Source of the DNA: a virus | DNA: 21,363 nucleotides | Strand: one strand, 5' to 3' | IMG/VR virus record: IMGVR_UViG_3300022842_000074 | Location: 1 to 21,363 of that record | In this document: positions 1 through 7,701 of the stretch, in pieces | Layout of the letters: each line of letters opens with the position of its first letter | Position numbering within the stretch: the stretch's first letter is position 1 | The notes under the pieces: model-generated | What the model saw: the letters and a program-made list of their open reading frames with translations, nothing else | What the model was told of the DNA's origin: nothing | Databases searched by the model: none | Position numbers and translations under genes: made by a program

Positions 1-288
1 ATTGCCTGATCCGCTAACACCGACAAACGAAAGCGGACCCGATACCAGAGCCTCGCCGTAAATTATTTTCTGGCTTTCGATTGTGCCCCTGGCTGTGACT
101 TGCCGCGAGCGATCATTGTCTTTGATGCCTTGGTTTATGCCGGGCTTTGCCAGTTTGGTAACGAGCATTGTACCGCCGACAATAATTGCGGCGCCAACGG
201 CAAACGCGGCACCGCCTACAACAGCAATCCCGACAAGACCTGCGGCGGCTGTACCAATGGCGGCGACAAATGCGATTACTGGTGGCAT
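1..288 (-). CDS. Tail tip / host-specificity protein (gpJ-like), N-terminal fragment
   Basis: Partial gene that runs off the left edge; only the first 96 codons are present. It starts at ATG 288, inside the end of the upstream NlpC/P60-like gene (13-base overlap), with GAGG about 10 bases upstream. Residues about 4-45 are almost all Ala, Gly, Val and Ile, a hydrophobic N-terminal segment common in gpJ-type tail tip proteins. This is followed by a charged stretch (DNDRSRQVTARG) and a IIYGEALVSGP segment, matching the usual 'R-x-P...VYGxxRVSG' block near the start of these proteins. Its position after the hub and NlpC/P60 genes supports this role: it would form the tail tip that contacts the receptor. 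The receptor-binding part lies outside the window. Confidence 0.7.
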   Translation of the reverse strand, partial: MPPVIAFVAAIGTAAAGLVGIAVVGGAAFAVGAAIIVGGTMLVTKLAKPGINQGIKDNDRSRQVTARGTIESQKIIYGEALVSGPLSFVGVSGSGN

Positions 289-671
289 ACTGACCAACCC
301 TCGATAATGTGGCGATGATGAACCCGCGTTAACCCGTGTCTAGTCAGACAAACCGCGTGTTCTCCGAACTTTATACCCATCGCATCGCCGACTGTTCGCA
401 ATCGTACCATAACCGGGTCGCCGTCGATGTATTTGTCGTCGGGTTTTATGCCTAATGCATAACTAACCAGGCCGGAAAGGTCGCCATGCTTTTGTATTAA
501 TGCAGACGCGTCTTTTTCGTTACTGTATTGAAATCGGGCGATGTAATCGCGCCCGGTGATCTCGGTTAGAACATGCGCCGCGAATATGCAGCAATCCGAA
601 TTGCCATATTCAAATCCGCGTTTTTTCCATGAGTTTAGCGCGTGTATAACTGCTGCTGTACTCGGTGCCAT
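276..671 (-). CDS. NlpC/P60-like tail-tip peptidase family protein (DUF6950-like)
   Basis: A protein of about 131 residues, between the hub-type gene and the tail tip gene, where siphoviruses usually place a cell-wall peptidase. The motif YGNSDCCIFAAHVL (about residues 22-35) fits the catalytic cysteine helix of NlpC/P60-related phage proteins, and the later GEHAVCL stretch could supply the histidine. If active it would open peptidoglycan during DNA entry. I placed the start at ATG 671, three bases after the upstream stop; a TTG at 677 overlapping that stop is an alternative, and no strong ribosome binding site decides between them. Family assignment is from motif and context; the catalytic triad is not proven. 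Confidence 0.6.
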   Translation of the reverse strand: MAPSTAAVIHALNSWKKRGFEYGNSDCCIFAAHVLTEITGRDYIARFQYSNEKDASALIQKHGDLSGLVSYALGIKPDDKYIDGDPVMVRLRTVGDAMGIKFGEHAVCLTRHGLTRVHHRHIIEGWSVCHQ

Positions 672-673
672 GT

Positions 674-1297
674 TCAAAACAACGAGCCAATGTCTATCGG
701 GCCTATGCTGGGTCCACCTGCGATCGAGTCACTGGTGTTCGATTTCCATCGGATTTTTGCGCCGGATATCTTCGGTAGGAAATCAAAGAATAAGTCGCCA
801 GTGTAAGCGGCTTGTAACGCCTGGGTGGTATATTTCAAACCTGATGACCGGTTAAACGCCGATAATTCCGACTCGCATTGTACCGTGATTGAGTCGCCAC
901 CAACGACACCAGCACTGACATTCATAACATCCATGTGCCCAGCCCACATCTGCAGCGGCGTATTTAATAGTTCGTCGTCGGCTGAAAGCGCCCCAATGTA
1001 TATAATCGCGTCTCTCATGTAATAATCTTCTGTCATGGCTACACCAACTAACGTTGAATCCAGTGCGCTTAATGTCAATGTAACACCATAGGGGCTGACG
1101 TCTGACCCTTCTTCTAATGCTGATACCGCACCAAAATCACCAACGCCCAGCCAATCGAAACCACCCCAGGTATATGTCCCGATGCCGTTATGTACTCGCA
1201 CGATGCCACTGGAAAAGTCCAGGTACGCAAATGTGAGAATGCTAACGTGTGGCGCTGCAAATGCCGCCGCACTGGCTGCCTCAAATGCTCTACTCAT
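674..1297 (-). CDS. Tail hub/baseplate protein (DUF2163-like role)
   Basis: A 207-residue protein between the distal tail gene and the NlpC/P60-like gene. Its N-terminal half reads like phage tail hub proteins of the DUF2163 type: a short β-rich opening (LDFSSGIVRVHNG), a YTWGGFDWLGVGDFG block, then an EEGSD...GVTLTLSALDS block. The order tape measure, distal tail, hub, NlpC/P60, tip is classical for siphovirus tail tips. It probably forms part of the hub ring at the tail end. The start codon overlaps the upstream stop as ATGA (4-base overlap), so translation is probably coupled. The exact Pfam family is not certain from reading alone. Confidence 0.55.
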   Translation of the reverse strand: MSRAFEAASAAAFAAPHVSILTFAYLDFSSGIVRVHNGIGTYTWGGFDWLGVGDFGAVSALEEGSDVSPYGVTLTLSALDSTLVGVAMTEDYYMRDAIIYIGALSADDELLNTPLQMWAGHMDVMNVSAGVVGGDSITVQCESELSAFNRSSGLKYTTQALQAAYTGDLFFDFLPKISGAKIRWKSNTSDSIAGGPSIGPIDIGSLF

Positions 1298-1893
1298 GCT
1301 AGAACGTCCTCGATCGCCTCAATTGTAAATGATGAATTAATGCCTGGGTTGTTGTCCCAGGATACTTTTGACGACAGTATAAAAACACCAAGGACCGGTA
1401 CCGAGTAATCTACCACATCGTTATCGTTGGTTTGCTTGCGGATCGGTGGCGCGATCGAAAGGGAAACTTCGCCGCTACCATCGGAATCAGCATCCGCTGT
1501 CACCATGTGCAGTTCGTTGTTAAATGCCACGTAATCTCCGGACATTAGGTAATCGGAGACGGAGAATGTCGCTCCATCGCATACAAGTGTGCTACCAGAC
1601 TGGTCAGCGCCGTTGATAAGTAGTGTCCCGCCGCCTGCACCGCGCCGCGCGAATGAATGATCCTGCAAATAGAACCTATGTTCTTGGCCGTTTAATTTGG
1701 CAAGGAATGCTTGCATTTCTGCCCGGTCTGAGCCGAACAAATTGTTGAATGTCATAGTTACGCGCCAGAGCGAGCCTTTCCGACCGGAAGTCTGGATTGC
1801 GTTGGTTAGCGGTGATCGAAAGGTTTTTGTGTTGGTGACTAACTCAAACGATGATTGGCTCGGCGTCAATTCCGGGAAACTGTATGTTGTCAT
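1294..1893 (-). CDS. Distal tail protein-like structural protein
   Basis: A 199-residue protein directly downstream of the tape measure, overlapping it by an ATGA junction. The pattern of an SFELVTNTKTFRSPLTNAIQT opening, then WRVTMTFNNL, EMQAFLAKLNGQEHRFYLQDHS, is typical of a phage tail family that sits right after the tape measure and behaves as distal tail protein, the first ring of the tip complex. The C-terminal half is Asp/Ser/Gly-rich with alternating β-strand character. There are no membrane segments or enzymatic motifs. Role is inferred from family resemblance and gene order. Confidence 0.55.
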   Translation of the reverse strand: MTTYSFPELTPSQSSFELVTNTKTFRSPLTNAIQTSGRKGSLWRVTMTFNNLFGSDRAEMQAFLAKLNGQEHRFYLQDHSFARRGAGGGTLLINGADQSGSTLVCDGATFSVSDYLMSGDYVAFNNELHMVTADADSDGSGEVSLSIAPPIRKQTNDNDVVDYSVPVLGVFILSSKVSWDNNPGINSSFTIEAIEDVLA

Positions 1894-4193
1894 GTTAGGC
1901 GCCCTCTGCGTAGCAAGTCTTGGACCTGCGCCACCGTTTGGCGGTTGGTTTGAATCATCGCCTGTTGAATTCTTATATCAACGTCTGCACCGCCGCCAGA
2001 TGCGTCAACGTTGTTTACTATCGTAACACTACCTCCGCCGCCCATTTTATCGTTCGGCACAACGCGGCCACTTGTACCCATGTGCAGCAACTCAGGACCG
2101 CGTTCGCCGACGAGGTATGATTCGCCGCCCCGTACCTGTCCGCCCAGTGCCCTGGCGCCTACAGCGGCACCAGACAAGGCCGCAACTGCGGTTGCCATTG
2201 GTGTTGTTGCTGCGATCGCAGCGGCAGCCGCTGCGGGTGCTAAACCCGGACCGACTATCGGTATCGCCGCTGTTGATGCAAACGCGTTAAGGCCCGCCAT
2301 CGCGACGGCTGCGGATGCGTTTAAACTCATAGCCGATGCCTCCCCTGCCTGGGCAGCCTTGCCGACAAGTTTTTGCACGACTTGGTATACAACCCACTGC
2401 GCGGCCATATCTGCCAATGCGCCGACCATTGATGCAGCCATGCCCCTGGCGAATTCTTTAAACGCATCTTTTGCCGATGAGGTACCTGTTAGGATTGACT
2501 CAAACGCGCCGGACATACTGGTGGTTAAATTTTGGGCCATGTTTGCGCCCATCATATCCATGTTGGTCAGTGCTTCGTTGGTCTGCTCTTGCCACTCGAG
2601 CAAGTATCCACTGCGGGCATCGAGATCGCGAAGGTCAGATTCGCGCTTTAATGCTGTAATGCCAGCTTGGTATTGTTCCTCGCTCAATGTTCGGTTAGCA
2701 AGCTCTAGGTCCAACCTGGTCGTTATGCGTGTTTGGCGCTCGGCAAACGCCGCCTCTTCGCTCAACCCGAGCATGGTGACTTGCCCGAGGTATCGCTCGG
2801 CGGCTACTGTTTGGGATTCATATTTCTTATTGGCCGACTCAATCGCACTAGAGTCTGCGTCCGCTTGTTTTTTCTGTGCCCGTTCCAGTGCCTTATCATC
2901 GGACTCTCGTAATCGCTCCTTTTCCTTTGCTAACTTTTCCAGTCTGGCTATTTCCGCCTCGGCATCGCCCTCAATCAAGCCGGTTAGTGATCCGCCATCC
3001 TTCAATAATCGTTGATTTTTCCTGAAAAACGCCAGGCTTTCGGCGGCGTCGCGGATAACGCCATCGTTCTGTTTCATATCGAGATGGAATTGATCCATCT
3101 CCGGTGTTAATGAACGCTGCGCCCCGGTGATTTCATCTACCGCATCGCGCAGATCGTTATATGTACCAACGTTCTTTGGGTCCAGTGATCCTGCCGCTTG
3201 AGCGAATGCCAGAGCCTCTGTACGGGTGATACCCAATGCCTCGCTAATCTCGGTCAACGCCGCCGTAACGCCGCCCACCGCGTTTGAGTATGTTTTTACA
3301 GGCGCTACAAAGTCGGAGTTATTAAATCCGCGTTGGCGGAGGCGCTCTATATCCTCGTTGAATTTGCTCAGGTCAATGCCAGTAATACCATCGACCATAT
3401 CGTCGATAGCGCCGGTTGATCCGATGATGGCTGTTCTGGCAGCGTTCATACCCGATACGATCTGCGCTGTCGCTGCGGCGCTGGATATCCTGCCCAACTT
3501 CTCTAGTTCGCGGGCAAACTCCAGGGTGCCGCCTGTGTTGCGTACAACCTGGCCCTCTAGCCTGGATAAGGCATCTTCTAGTTCTTTAGCACCCGTACCA
3601 GCGCCGCCGAATGCTGCAACTAGTGTGCCGCCAACCATCGCGCCGAGCGCAATCAATACGCCGAATACTGCTCCACCTGGTCCAAATATTGACGCGATTT
3701 GCGGCCCCTGCTGTCCGAGAATAACAAACGCGCTTGTGCCCATTTGGGCTTGCACTGCAACGTCCTGTAACTGAAAAGATAATTGTTGAGTCGCACCCTT
3801 CATGGCGCCGAAGCTGCCTTTAACAACGTTCGACTGAGCCGCTGTTTTTTTGAATGTTGTCCCAGCTGTTGTGGTTGTCTTGCCGGATCGCTCCATCGCG
3901 GCAGCCATCTTATAGGCCTCTGCCTCGGCAAATCCGATGGACTTTGCCATGTTAATGACGGTTTTGTCAGTGCGCTTGCTTGATTCCGTCAGAGTGACAA
4001 GGCGGTCGGCTGCCCGATCCATGCCTTTTGCCATCTTGTGGGCTTCAGTCTCGGCGAAGGCGATAGACTTTGCCATGTTGGTGGCAGTTGTGTCGGTGCG
4101 CTTGCTTGATTCAGTCAGGGTGTCGAGGCGTTTGGATGCAGTTGCCACACCGGTCGAATCGACCTTAATCGTTAAATTGGATACATCAGCCAT
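1890..4193 (-). CDS. Tail tape measure protein
   Basis: A 767-residue protein, the longest structural gene here, in the usual place after the tail chaperones. The N-terminal part is α-helical with two tandem 42-residue repeats (about residues 22-105). A hydrophobic Gly/Ala segment follows around residues 160-200 (QGPQIASIFGPGG onward), then long charged coiled coil (about residues 400-530). A second Ala-rich hydrophobic stretch lies near residues 610-690, and the C-terminus carries the common tape measure signature YLVGERGPELLHMG. At about 1.5 Å per residue the tail would be roughly 115 nm (inference). I chose ATG 4193 rather than 4208 because GAGG sits 7 bases upstream. The start overlaps the stop of the frameshifted chaperone product. 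Confidence 0.9.
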   Translation of the reverse strand: MADVSNLTIKVDSTGVATASKRLDTLTESSKRTDTTATNMAKSIAFAETEAHKMAKGMDRAADRLVTLTESSKRTDKTVINMAKSIGFAEAEAYKMAAAMERSGKTTTTAGTTFKKTAAQSNVVKGSFGAMKGATQQLSFQLQDVAVQAQMGTSAFVILGQQGPQIASIFGPGGAVFGVLIALGAMVGGTLVAAFGGAGTGAKELEDALSRLEGQVVRNTGGTLEFARELEKLGRISSAAATAQIVSGMNAARTAIIGSTGAIDDMVDGITGIDLSKFNEDIERLRQRGFNNSDFVAPVKTYSNAVGGVTAALTEISEALGITRTEALAFAQAAGSLDPKNVGTYNDLRDAVDEITGAQRSLTPEMDQFHLDMKQNDGVIRDAAESLAFFRKNQRLLKDGGSLTGLIEGDAEAEIARLEKLAKEKERLRESDDKALERAQKKQADADSSAIESANKKYESQTVAAERYLGQVTMLGLSEEAAFAERQTRITTRLDLELANRTLSEEQYQAGITALKRESDLRDLDARSGYLLEWQEQTNEALTNMDMMGANMAQNLTTSMSGAFESILTGTSSAKDAFKEFARGMAASMVGALADMAAQWVVYQVVQKLVGKAAQAGEASAMSLNASAAVAMAGLNAFASTAAIPIVGPGLAPAAAAAAIAATTPMATAVAALSGAAVGARALGGQVRGGESYLVGERGPELLHMGTSGRVVPNDKMGGGGSVTIVNNVDASGGGADVDIRIQQAMIQTNRQTVAQVQDLLRRGRLT
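3879..4130 (-). repeat. Two tandem 126-bp (42-residue) repeats in the tape measure gene
   Basis: Two adjacent in-phase copies (4130-4005 and 4004-3879) encode the same pattern: RLxTLTESSKRTD, then NMAKSI-x-FAE-x-EA-x-KMA. The nucleotide sequence is also conserved, for example the shared cgcttgcttgattc block spaced 126 bases apart, so the duplication is fairly recent. Repeats of this kind change tape length and therefore tail length. Confidence 0.8.
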
Positions 4194-4862
4194 CGTTGGT
4201 CCTCGCATGCAAGTGGTCTAATGCGCGTATCATATCAACCTCTATAACCGATAACGCGCCATAAATGGCTGAATATGCAGAAATATCATTGTAACCGATC
4301 GCGCCATCTGCTGAATTTTTCAGCTCAACGAACAAAGCCCAATAGGGCAACAACTTAACCCGTAACATAGGGCGCTCGGCTAGTTCTTTTGGTTCCCGCC
4401 CGATTGACTTCTCGACTTGCTTTAGATTATCTAACCGACTGACCTTTGAACCTTTATCAAAACCCGCCGCCCAAAACTGCCAAGTGGCGAATATCTCTAG
4501 TTCGCCGATCAGCCCGGCGTAAAATTTTTGCGGTCTGCTATGAAGCGGTCGATTTGGCCGGCAATAAATGGCGCGTCGGTGTACAGTTTACGTGCGACTT
4601 TATCACTATACTCAACGTCCTTTTTGCCGTCCTTCAATCCACGCCAGCCTTTAGTGATCGATACTAGCAACTCGATATCAGCACCCTCGATATTTTCGAG
4701 CAGTTTCATCTGAAACTTACGCACAGCTGCGCGGTACTGTTTCGAGTCCGGACCAACAACGGTGATATAGAAATCGGTCAACTCGCCGTTTGCTGGACTG
4801 ATCACCTGCACATCAGACCCATGTTCATGGGCCTCAGCGGTGTATAGACTGGATATTTCCAT
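4186..4862 (-). CDS. Tail assembly chaperone, -1 frameshift fusion (gpGT-like)
   Basis: This is a joined product: frame 0 from ATG 4862 to the slippery site at 4521-4527, then the -1 frame to the TGA at 4186-4188, giving 225 residues (114 plus 111). The downstream frame is open all the way from the slip site and reads YAGLIGELEIFATW onward, with a helical, Trp/Leu-rich start and a protein-like C-terminus (ALDHLHARTNDG). It has no start codon with a ribosome binding site near the slip site; the first ATG is at 4368. In λ and most long-tailed phages such a minor fusion helps load the tape measure during tail assembly. Position just before the tape measure agrees. Confidence 0.75.
4503..4527 (-). 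promoter_or_regulatory. Programmed -1 frameshift site (AAATTTT) with downstream hairpin
   Basis: On the minus strand the zero-frame codons AAA AAT TTT form the heptamer A AAT TTT (4521-4527), a perfect X XXY YYZ slippery pattern, three codons before the zero-frame stop. Directly downstream CGCCG (4519-4515) can pair with CGGCG (4507-4503) across a 7-base loop. The spacer is only one base, shorter than in well-studied sites, so the hairpin's stimulatory role is uncertain. Confidence 0.7.
4509..4862 (-). CDS. Tail assembly chaperone (gpG-like)
   Basis: A 117-residue protein between the tail tube and tape measure genes. ATG 4862 lies one base after the tube gene stop (TAATATG arrangement), with a GAG-type site upstream; the longer open frame reaching to 4946 is overlap with the tube gene. 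The protein ends in a helical domain (KFQMKLLENIEGADIELL; KVARKLYTDAPFIAGQIDRF) typical of phage tail chaperones. The last codons before the stop contain the slippery heptamer that makes the longer fusion product. The unshifted form is expected to be the major product. Confidence 0.75.
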   Translation of the reverse strand: MEISSLYTAEAHEHGSDVQVISPANGELTDFYITVVGPDSKQYRAAVRKFQMKLLENIEGADIELLVSITKGWRGLKDGKKDVEYSDKVARKLYTDAPFIAGQIDRFIADRKNFTPG

Positions 4863-4863
4863 A

Positions 4864-5775
4864 TTAATCGGCTCTTTCGATTTTGATTTGGCTGGCTGTT
4901 GCTGCGTGATACAAAGCGATAAAATCCAACGATACCGTAACAGCACCGGGTCCAGAAACTTCAGGGTTGCCTGAATTGTATTTGATGTTGGGCAATGTGA
5001 AGGTGTAACTGCTACCGTCCAGGTCCGTCAGTACAAAGACGAGTGCGCTGGATGTTTCCGCGATAAACTTATCAATCAGTGTTGAATTTTCAAAGTATGC
5101 GGTGACCGTACCGGTTACCATTGATTTGCCCACTGATGGCAGCAACGTAGAATCACTACCGACAACATAAAGCGCCTCGGCGCCGTTGTCTACTGTCAAC
5201 TCCAACGAGGTTATTGTCGCGATTGAGCCGCCGCCCTCGGTGATTGAACCAGTGAATGAATCAAACGGCTCGCTCGTTGTGTCGTCGTCGTATGTTGCGC
5301 CGGCCAGTAATGATGCTGATACGCTCATACTTTTACCGATAATACCGAAAGATCCTGTAACCATGCTATTAGGTGCAATCGACAAACTCATGCTGTTGAA
5401 ATTGCAACCGGTCGATCTTAGGTATTTTGCAACATCGGCATGAAATCGCTCAATTGTGAAACTGCGCCGGGTAACGCCTGCGAGTACAACGTCAGTATCC
5501 CATGTTCCGCACAGCGTCGCTTCGATCAAGTCATCGAATGTGCCGTAGGACAACTCGAAGTTAATGTCACCACCGACAGACTTGTTGCCATGTCGGAAAT
5601 TTGCAACTTGGCGGTCCTGGCGCAGTTCCTCGGATTCAATAGCGTCCTTTGATAGACCGAGCGTTGTACCTGTATGTCGAATGGGTGTAAGTACCGGCGA
5701 TGATGTTGGTGTTGTGCCAAATGTCGATTCTACGATGTAGCTTAAATCGTGGCGTGAACCTGTTGCGATTGTCAT
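4864..5775 (-). CDS. Major tail tube protein
   Basis: A 303-residue protein placed between the tail terminator gene and the tail chaperones, the standard position of the tube subunit. The N-terminus resembles phage tube proteins that begin with a short conserved block (YIVESTFGTTPTSSPVLTPIR), and the remainder is β-rich with many Ser, Thr and Gly. GAGG precedes ATG 5775. It would polymerise into the hollow non-contractile tail around the tape measure. No sheath gene is present, which supports a siphovirus rather than a myovirus. Confidence 0.8.
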   Translation of the reverse strand: MTIATGSRHDLSYIVESTFGTTPTSSPVLTPIRHTGTTLGLSKDAIESEELRQDRQVANFRHGNKSVGGDINFELSYGTFDDLIEATLCGTWDTDVVLAGVTRRSFTIERFHADVAKYLRSTGCNFNSMSLSIAPNSMVTGSFGIIGKSMSVSASLLAGATYDDDTTSEPFDSFTGSITEGGGSIATITSLELTVDNGAEALYVVGSDSTLLPSVGKSMVTGTVTAYFENSTLIDKFIAETSSALVFVLTDLDGSSYTFTLPNIKYNSGNPEVSGPGAVTVSLDFIALYHAATASQIKIERAD

Positions 5776-5777
5776 AA

Positions 5778-6194
5778 TTACCTCGGTGGCGTATGTGCCA
5801 TGTAATTTATTGAAATTGAGATGGCAAAACGATCACCATCTACAATGCCAGCGGTACGGGATACGTCGCGTAATCTAACGTTGGTACCTGCACTTGTTAA
5901 ACTGGTGCCTCGCTTAAAGTGATCACTGATCAAGTCTGCCTGGGCCTCAGCCGCTCCGCGACCGCCACCGACCGCCGCGAAAATGTCTATTTGATAAATG
6001 CCTTGATTTTCATCGAGACCGGCATCACCTAGCCCAGCCTGTTGCGTTGGCGCCGGGAGCAGTGTTGGCCGTAGATATAATACCCCACTTGTCGGCTCAT
6101 ACGCTACATTTTGCCATGCAACCGGCGGCAATGATGCCAACGTGTTTAATCTACCATCTAACGCGGCGCTAATGCTGGCGAATATTGTACTCAT
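5778..6194 (-). CDS. Tail terminator / tail completion protein (DUF4128-like)
   Basis: A 138-residue protein immediately upstream of the tail tube gene. It has a helical start (STIFASISAALDGRLNTLA), then a β-rich region with LYLRPTLLPA and GIYQIDIFA, and RRGAA-like helix text (GGGRGAAEAQADLISDHF). This is the pattern of DUF4128-type phage proteins that act as tail terminators. It overlaps the upstream gene by four bases (ATGA). The role is inferred from family resemblance and gene order. Confidence 0.6.
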   Translation of the reverse strand: MSTIFASISAALDGRLNTLASLPPVAWQNVAYEPTSGVLYLRPTLLPAPTQQAGLGDAGLDENQGIYQIDIFAAVGGGRGAAEAQADLISDHFKRGTSLTSAGTNVRLRDVSRTAGIVDGDRFAISISINYMAHTPPR

Positions 6195-6628
6195 TTAATA
6201 GCGGCCTCTACTGCGTTATTCCATGCCAGAATACTTACGCGAACCATCCCACTCGGCGCCTGTTTGCTATGGCCGCCAAACTCAATCCGACTAGCATAAG
6301 GTAGATTGTTGGTTAGGTAAATCTTTTGATCACCGACAGCACCGGCAATTGCCGCCTGAGCGTTATTTATTGTTAGTCCACCGCCCGCATCGATAATATC
6401 CAACTGGGTAGCTGCTGGTGTGTCGAGCGTTGCTTGCCAGTTGCCGCGCAATCGGCCGCCAACATAACCTGGTGGCGCCGACCCTGGCCGCTGCCATTGG
6501 CTGGCGTTGCCGACTGGCGTTGCCATTATAACCGCGCCAAATATCTGTATGGCGGCGGCGCGTTTGGCCTGGACCAAATCCAAACCAGATTTATCCGCCC
6601 ATGCTTTAACGTCTACAGTGAATGTCAT
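6191..6628 (-). CDS. HK97 gp10-like neck/tail completion protein
   Basis: A 145-residue protein between the head-closure gene and the tail terminator. It starts with a helix bearing TPVGNASQWQ and a GGRLRGNWQ motif, and continues to YASRIEFGGHSKQAPSGMV. The combination 'TPVdTG...LRxSW...YxxxiExG' is characteristic of HK97 gp10-type connector proteins. It would join the completed head to the tail. The start overlaps the upstream gene by 23 bases. Confidence 0.7.
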   Translation of the reverse strand: MTFTVDVKAWADKSGLDLVQAKRAAAIQIFGAVIMATPVGNASQWQRPGSAPPGYVGGRLRGNWQATLDTPAATQLDIIDAGGGLTINNAQAAIAGAVGDQKIYLTNNLPYASRIEFGGHSKQAPSGMVRVSILAWNNAVEAAIK

Positions 6629-6962
6629 ACATCACCGCTGTTCCCGCAGGTGATGTTGTCAACACCTGCATTACCCTGTAATCATTACCGGAAAACGTAA
6701 CGGTATCATCGACCTGCGGCGCACCCGTTGATGCGCCGAATAATAATCTGAAGTCGCCGCGTTTGACAATTTCACCATCCAACTCGCTATTATCGAACTG
6801 CATACGCACACCTTTTCCCGTCAGCGTTTCAACGGATCCGCCAGTATACCCTCCGGTTGATGGGTCGAACGTTGCGCCGGCTGTTCTGGCGATCGTTGTT
6901 ACTGCGCCGAAGTGATTAATCAATGCTTCGGCTGTTGCCGCCATTGCGGAATAATCAAACAC
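6606..6962 (-). CDS. Head closure / head-tail joining protein
   Basis: A 118-residue β-rich protein in the neck gene cluster. The block SGNDYRVMQVLTTSPAGTAVMYDIH near the C-terminus resembles phage head-closure proteins of the gp16/FII type, which plug the portal-adaptor channel and provide the tail docking face. The start is uncertain. GTG 6962 overlaps the upstream stop and would be coupled to it; an ATG at 6944 is the alternative. Neither has a convincing ribosome binding site. Confidence 0.55.
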   Translation of the reverse strand: MFDYSAMAATAEALINHFGAVTTIARTAGATFDPSTGGYTGGSVETLTGKGVRMQFDNSELDGEIVKRGDFRLLFGASTGAPQVDDTVTFSGNDYRVMQVLTTSPAGTAVMYDIHCRR

Positions 6963-7422
6963 GAATAATACCGGTTAGCTTTTTAACTAAGCCCGATAAC
7001 TTAGCCTCGGCTGCTGCCAGGTATGTTGTGGCATGCGCTGATTTGCCGTACTCGACTTCGATGTCGCCGATCTTTTCGCGCACAGTTTCGCGCCCCTGGT
7101 TGGCAAGTGGGTTGTCCCCACCGTCAATTGCTATGGCAAGCTCGATTTGAGAATTGATAAGGTTCGCAGGTATCGTATTAGATGCAATGTTGTATCCGTC
7201 AATTTGGACGCCGAGCCTGGGCCACTGTAGCGCCTGGTCTGGATTGGCTTTGGTACCGACGAAGTTTTTGTGCTCTAGTGCATCCATCGCTTTGATCAAT
7301 AGCACCGCGCCGGCAGCGGTCACAGTGACGTTGCGGTCGGTTGCGTATGTTGCAAGCTGTGCCTCGGTTGCGTAGCTGTTAGCGCCGACAACCTGGGTGC
7401 CGTCCTCTATAATAATCGCCAT
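6955..7422 (-). CDS. Head-tail adaptor-type protein (annotated in relatives as DnaT-like)
   Basis: A 155-residue protein following the capsid gene. It begins with MAIIIEDGTQVVGANSYATEAQ-like text and continues with a helical body (AMDALEHKNFVG; ALQWPRLGV). This pattern is shared with phage proteins often labelled 'DnaT-like ssDNA-binding', but its position between coat and head-closure genes indicates a connector (adaptor) role under the portal. AGGGA precedes ATG 7422. The DnaT label would be misleading as a function. Confidence in being a neck protein is moderate to good. Confidence 0.65.
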   Translation of the reverse strand: MAIIIEDGTQVVGANSYATEAQLATYATDRNVTVTAAGAVLLIKAMDALEHKNFVGTKANPDQALQWPRLGVQIDGYNIASNTIPANLINSQIELAIAIDGGDNPLANQGRETVREKIGDIEVEYGKSAHATTYLAAAEAKLSGLVKKLTGIIRV

Positions 7423-7501
7423 GTTATATCCCTACTCCACAATCCAGCGAGGTGCCGCTATCGGCAATATCTGCAAAGGATATACAAGTACATCGGCACA
7501 T

Positions 7502-7630
7502 TTATTTGGCCTTAGCTTTTGCCTTTGGCTTGACTACTGGTTTTTCGCCCTGGACGATATCATCGGGTCGCCGATCTTCGGCGTTTATTAGTGTTTTAAT
7601 ACCCGATCGGGTAACAGTTAAAGTTTCCAT
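7502..7630 (-). CDS. Small Lys/Ala-tailed protein, 42 residues
   Basis: A short gene between the coat gene and the adaptor gene. ATG 7630 has GAGG eight bases upstream, and the frame reads METLTVTRSGIKTLINAEDR and ends in a basic KPKAKAKAK tail. The good ribosome binding site, same strand and tight structural-operon context support a real gene. Small proteins with basic C-termini occur at this place in other phage head modules, but I do not recognise the family and assign no function. Confidence 0.6.
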   Translation of the reverse strand: METLTVTRSGIKTLINAEDRRPDDIVQGEKPVVKPKAKAKAK

Positions 7631-7656
7631 TATGTCTGCCTCGTAATGCCATCAAA

Positions 7657-7682
7657 GCTGGACCCTCTCACGAAGGCCCAGC
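7657..7682 (-). terminator. Hairpin after the coat gene, possible weak terminator or attenuator
   Basis: Arms of 8 bases (GCTGGACC / GGCCCAGC) with one mismatch and a 10-base loop, just downstream of the coat stop on the minus strand. It is followed only by TTTG, so termination would be partial. It could separate the highly expressed coat gene from lower-expressed neck genes. Confidence 0.35.
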
Positions 7683-7701
7683 GGTGAAGCACTACAACCG
7701 T

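Noticed and set aside
2011-3015. 334-codon plus-strand frame opposite the tape measure gene
   Set aside because: Composition (Ser/Ala/Pro-rich without domains), no ribosome binding site and full overlap with a certain gene mark it as a shadow. It also shows that long antisense frames occur here by chance, which is why length was not used as evidence for the intein nuclease.
3226-3774. 182-codon plus-strand frame opposite the tape measure gene
   Set aside because: Low-complexity shadow rich in Pro, Ser and Ala, without start signals or recognisable motifs.
4186-4368. 60-residue independent gene before the tape measure
   Set aside because: It has no ribosome binding site and is the in-frame continuation of the -1 frame that starts at the slippery heptamer, so it is better read as the end of the frameshift fusion.
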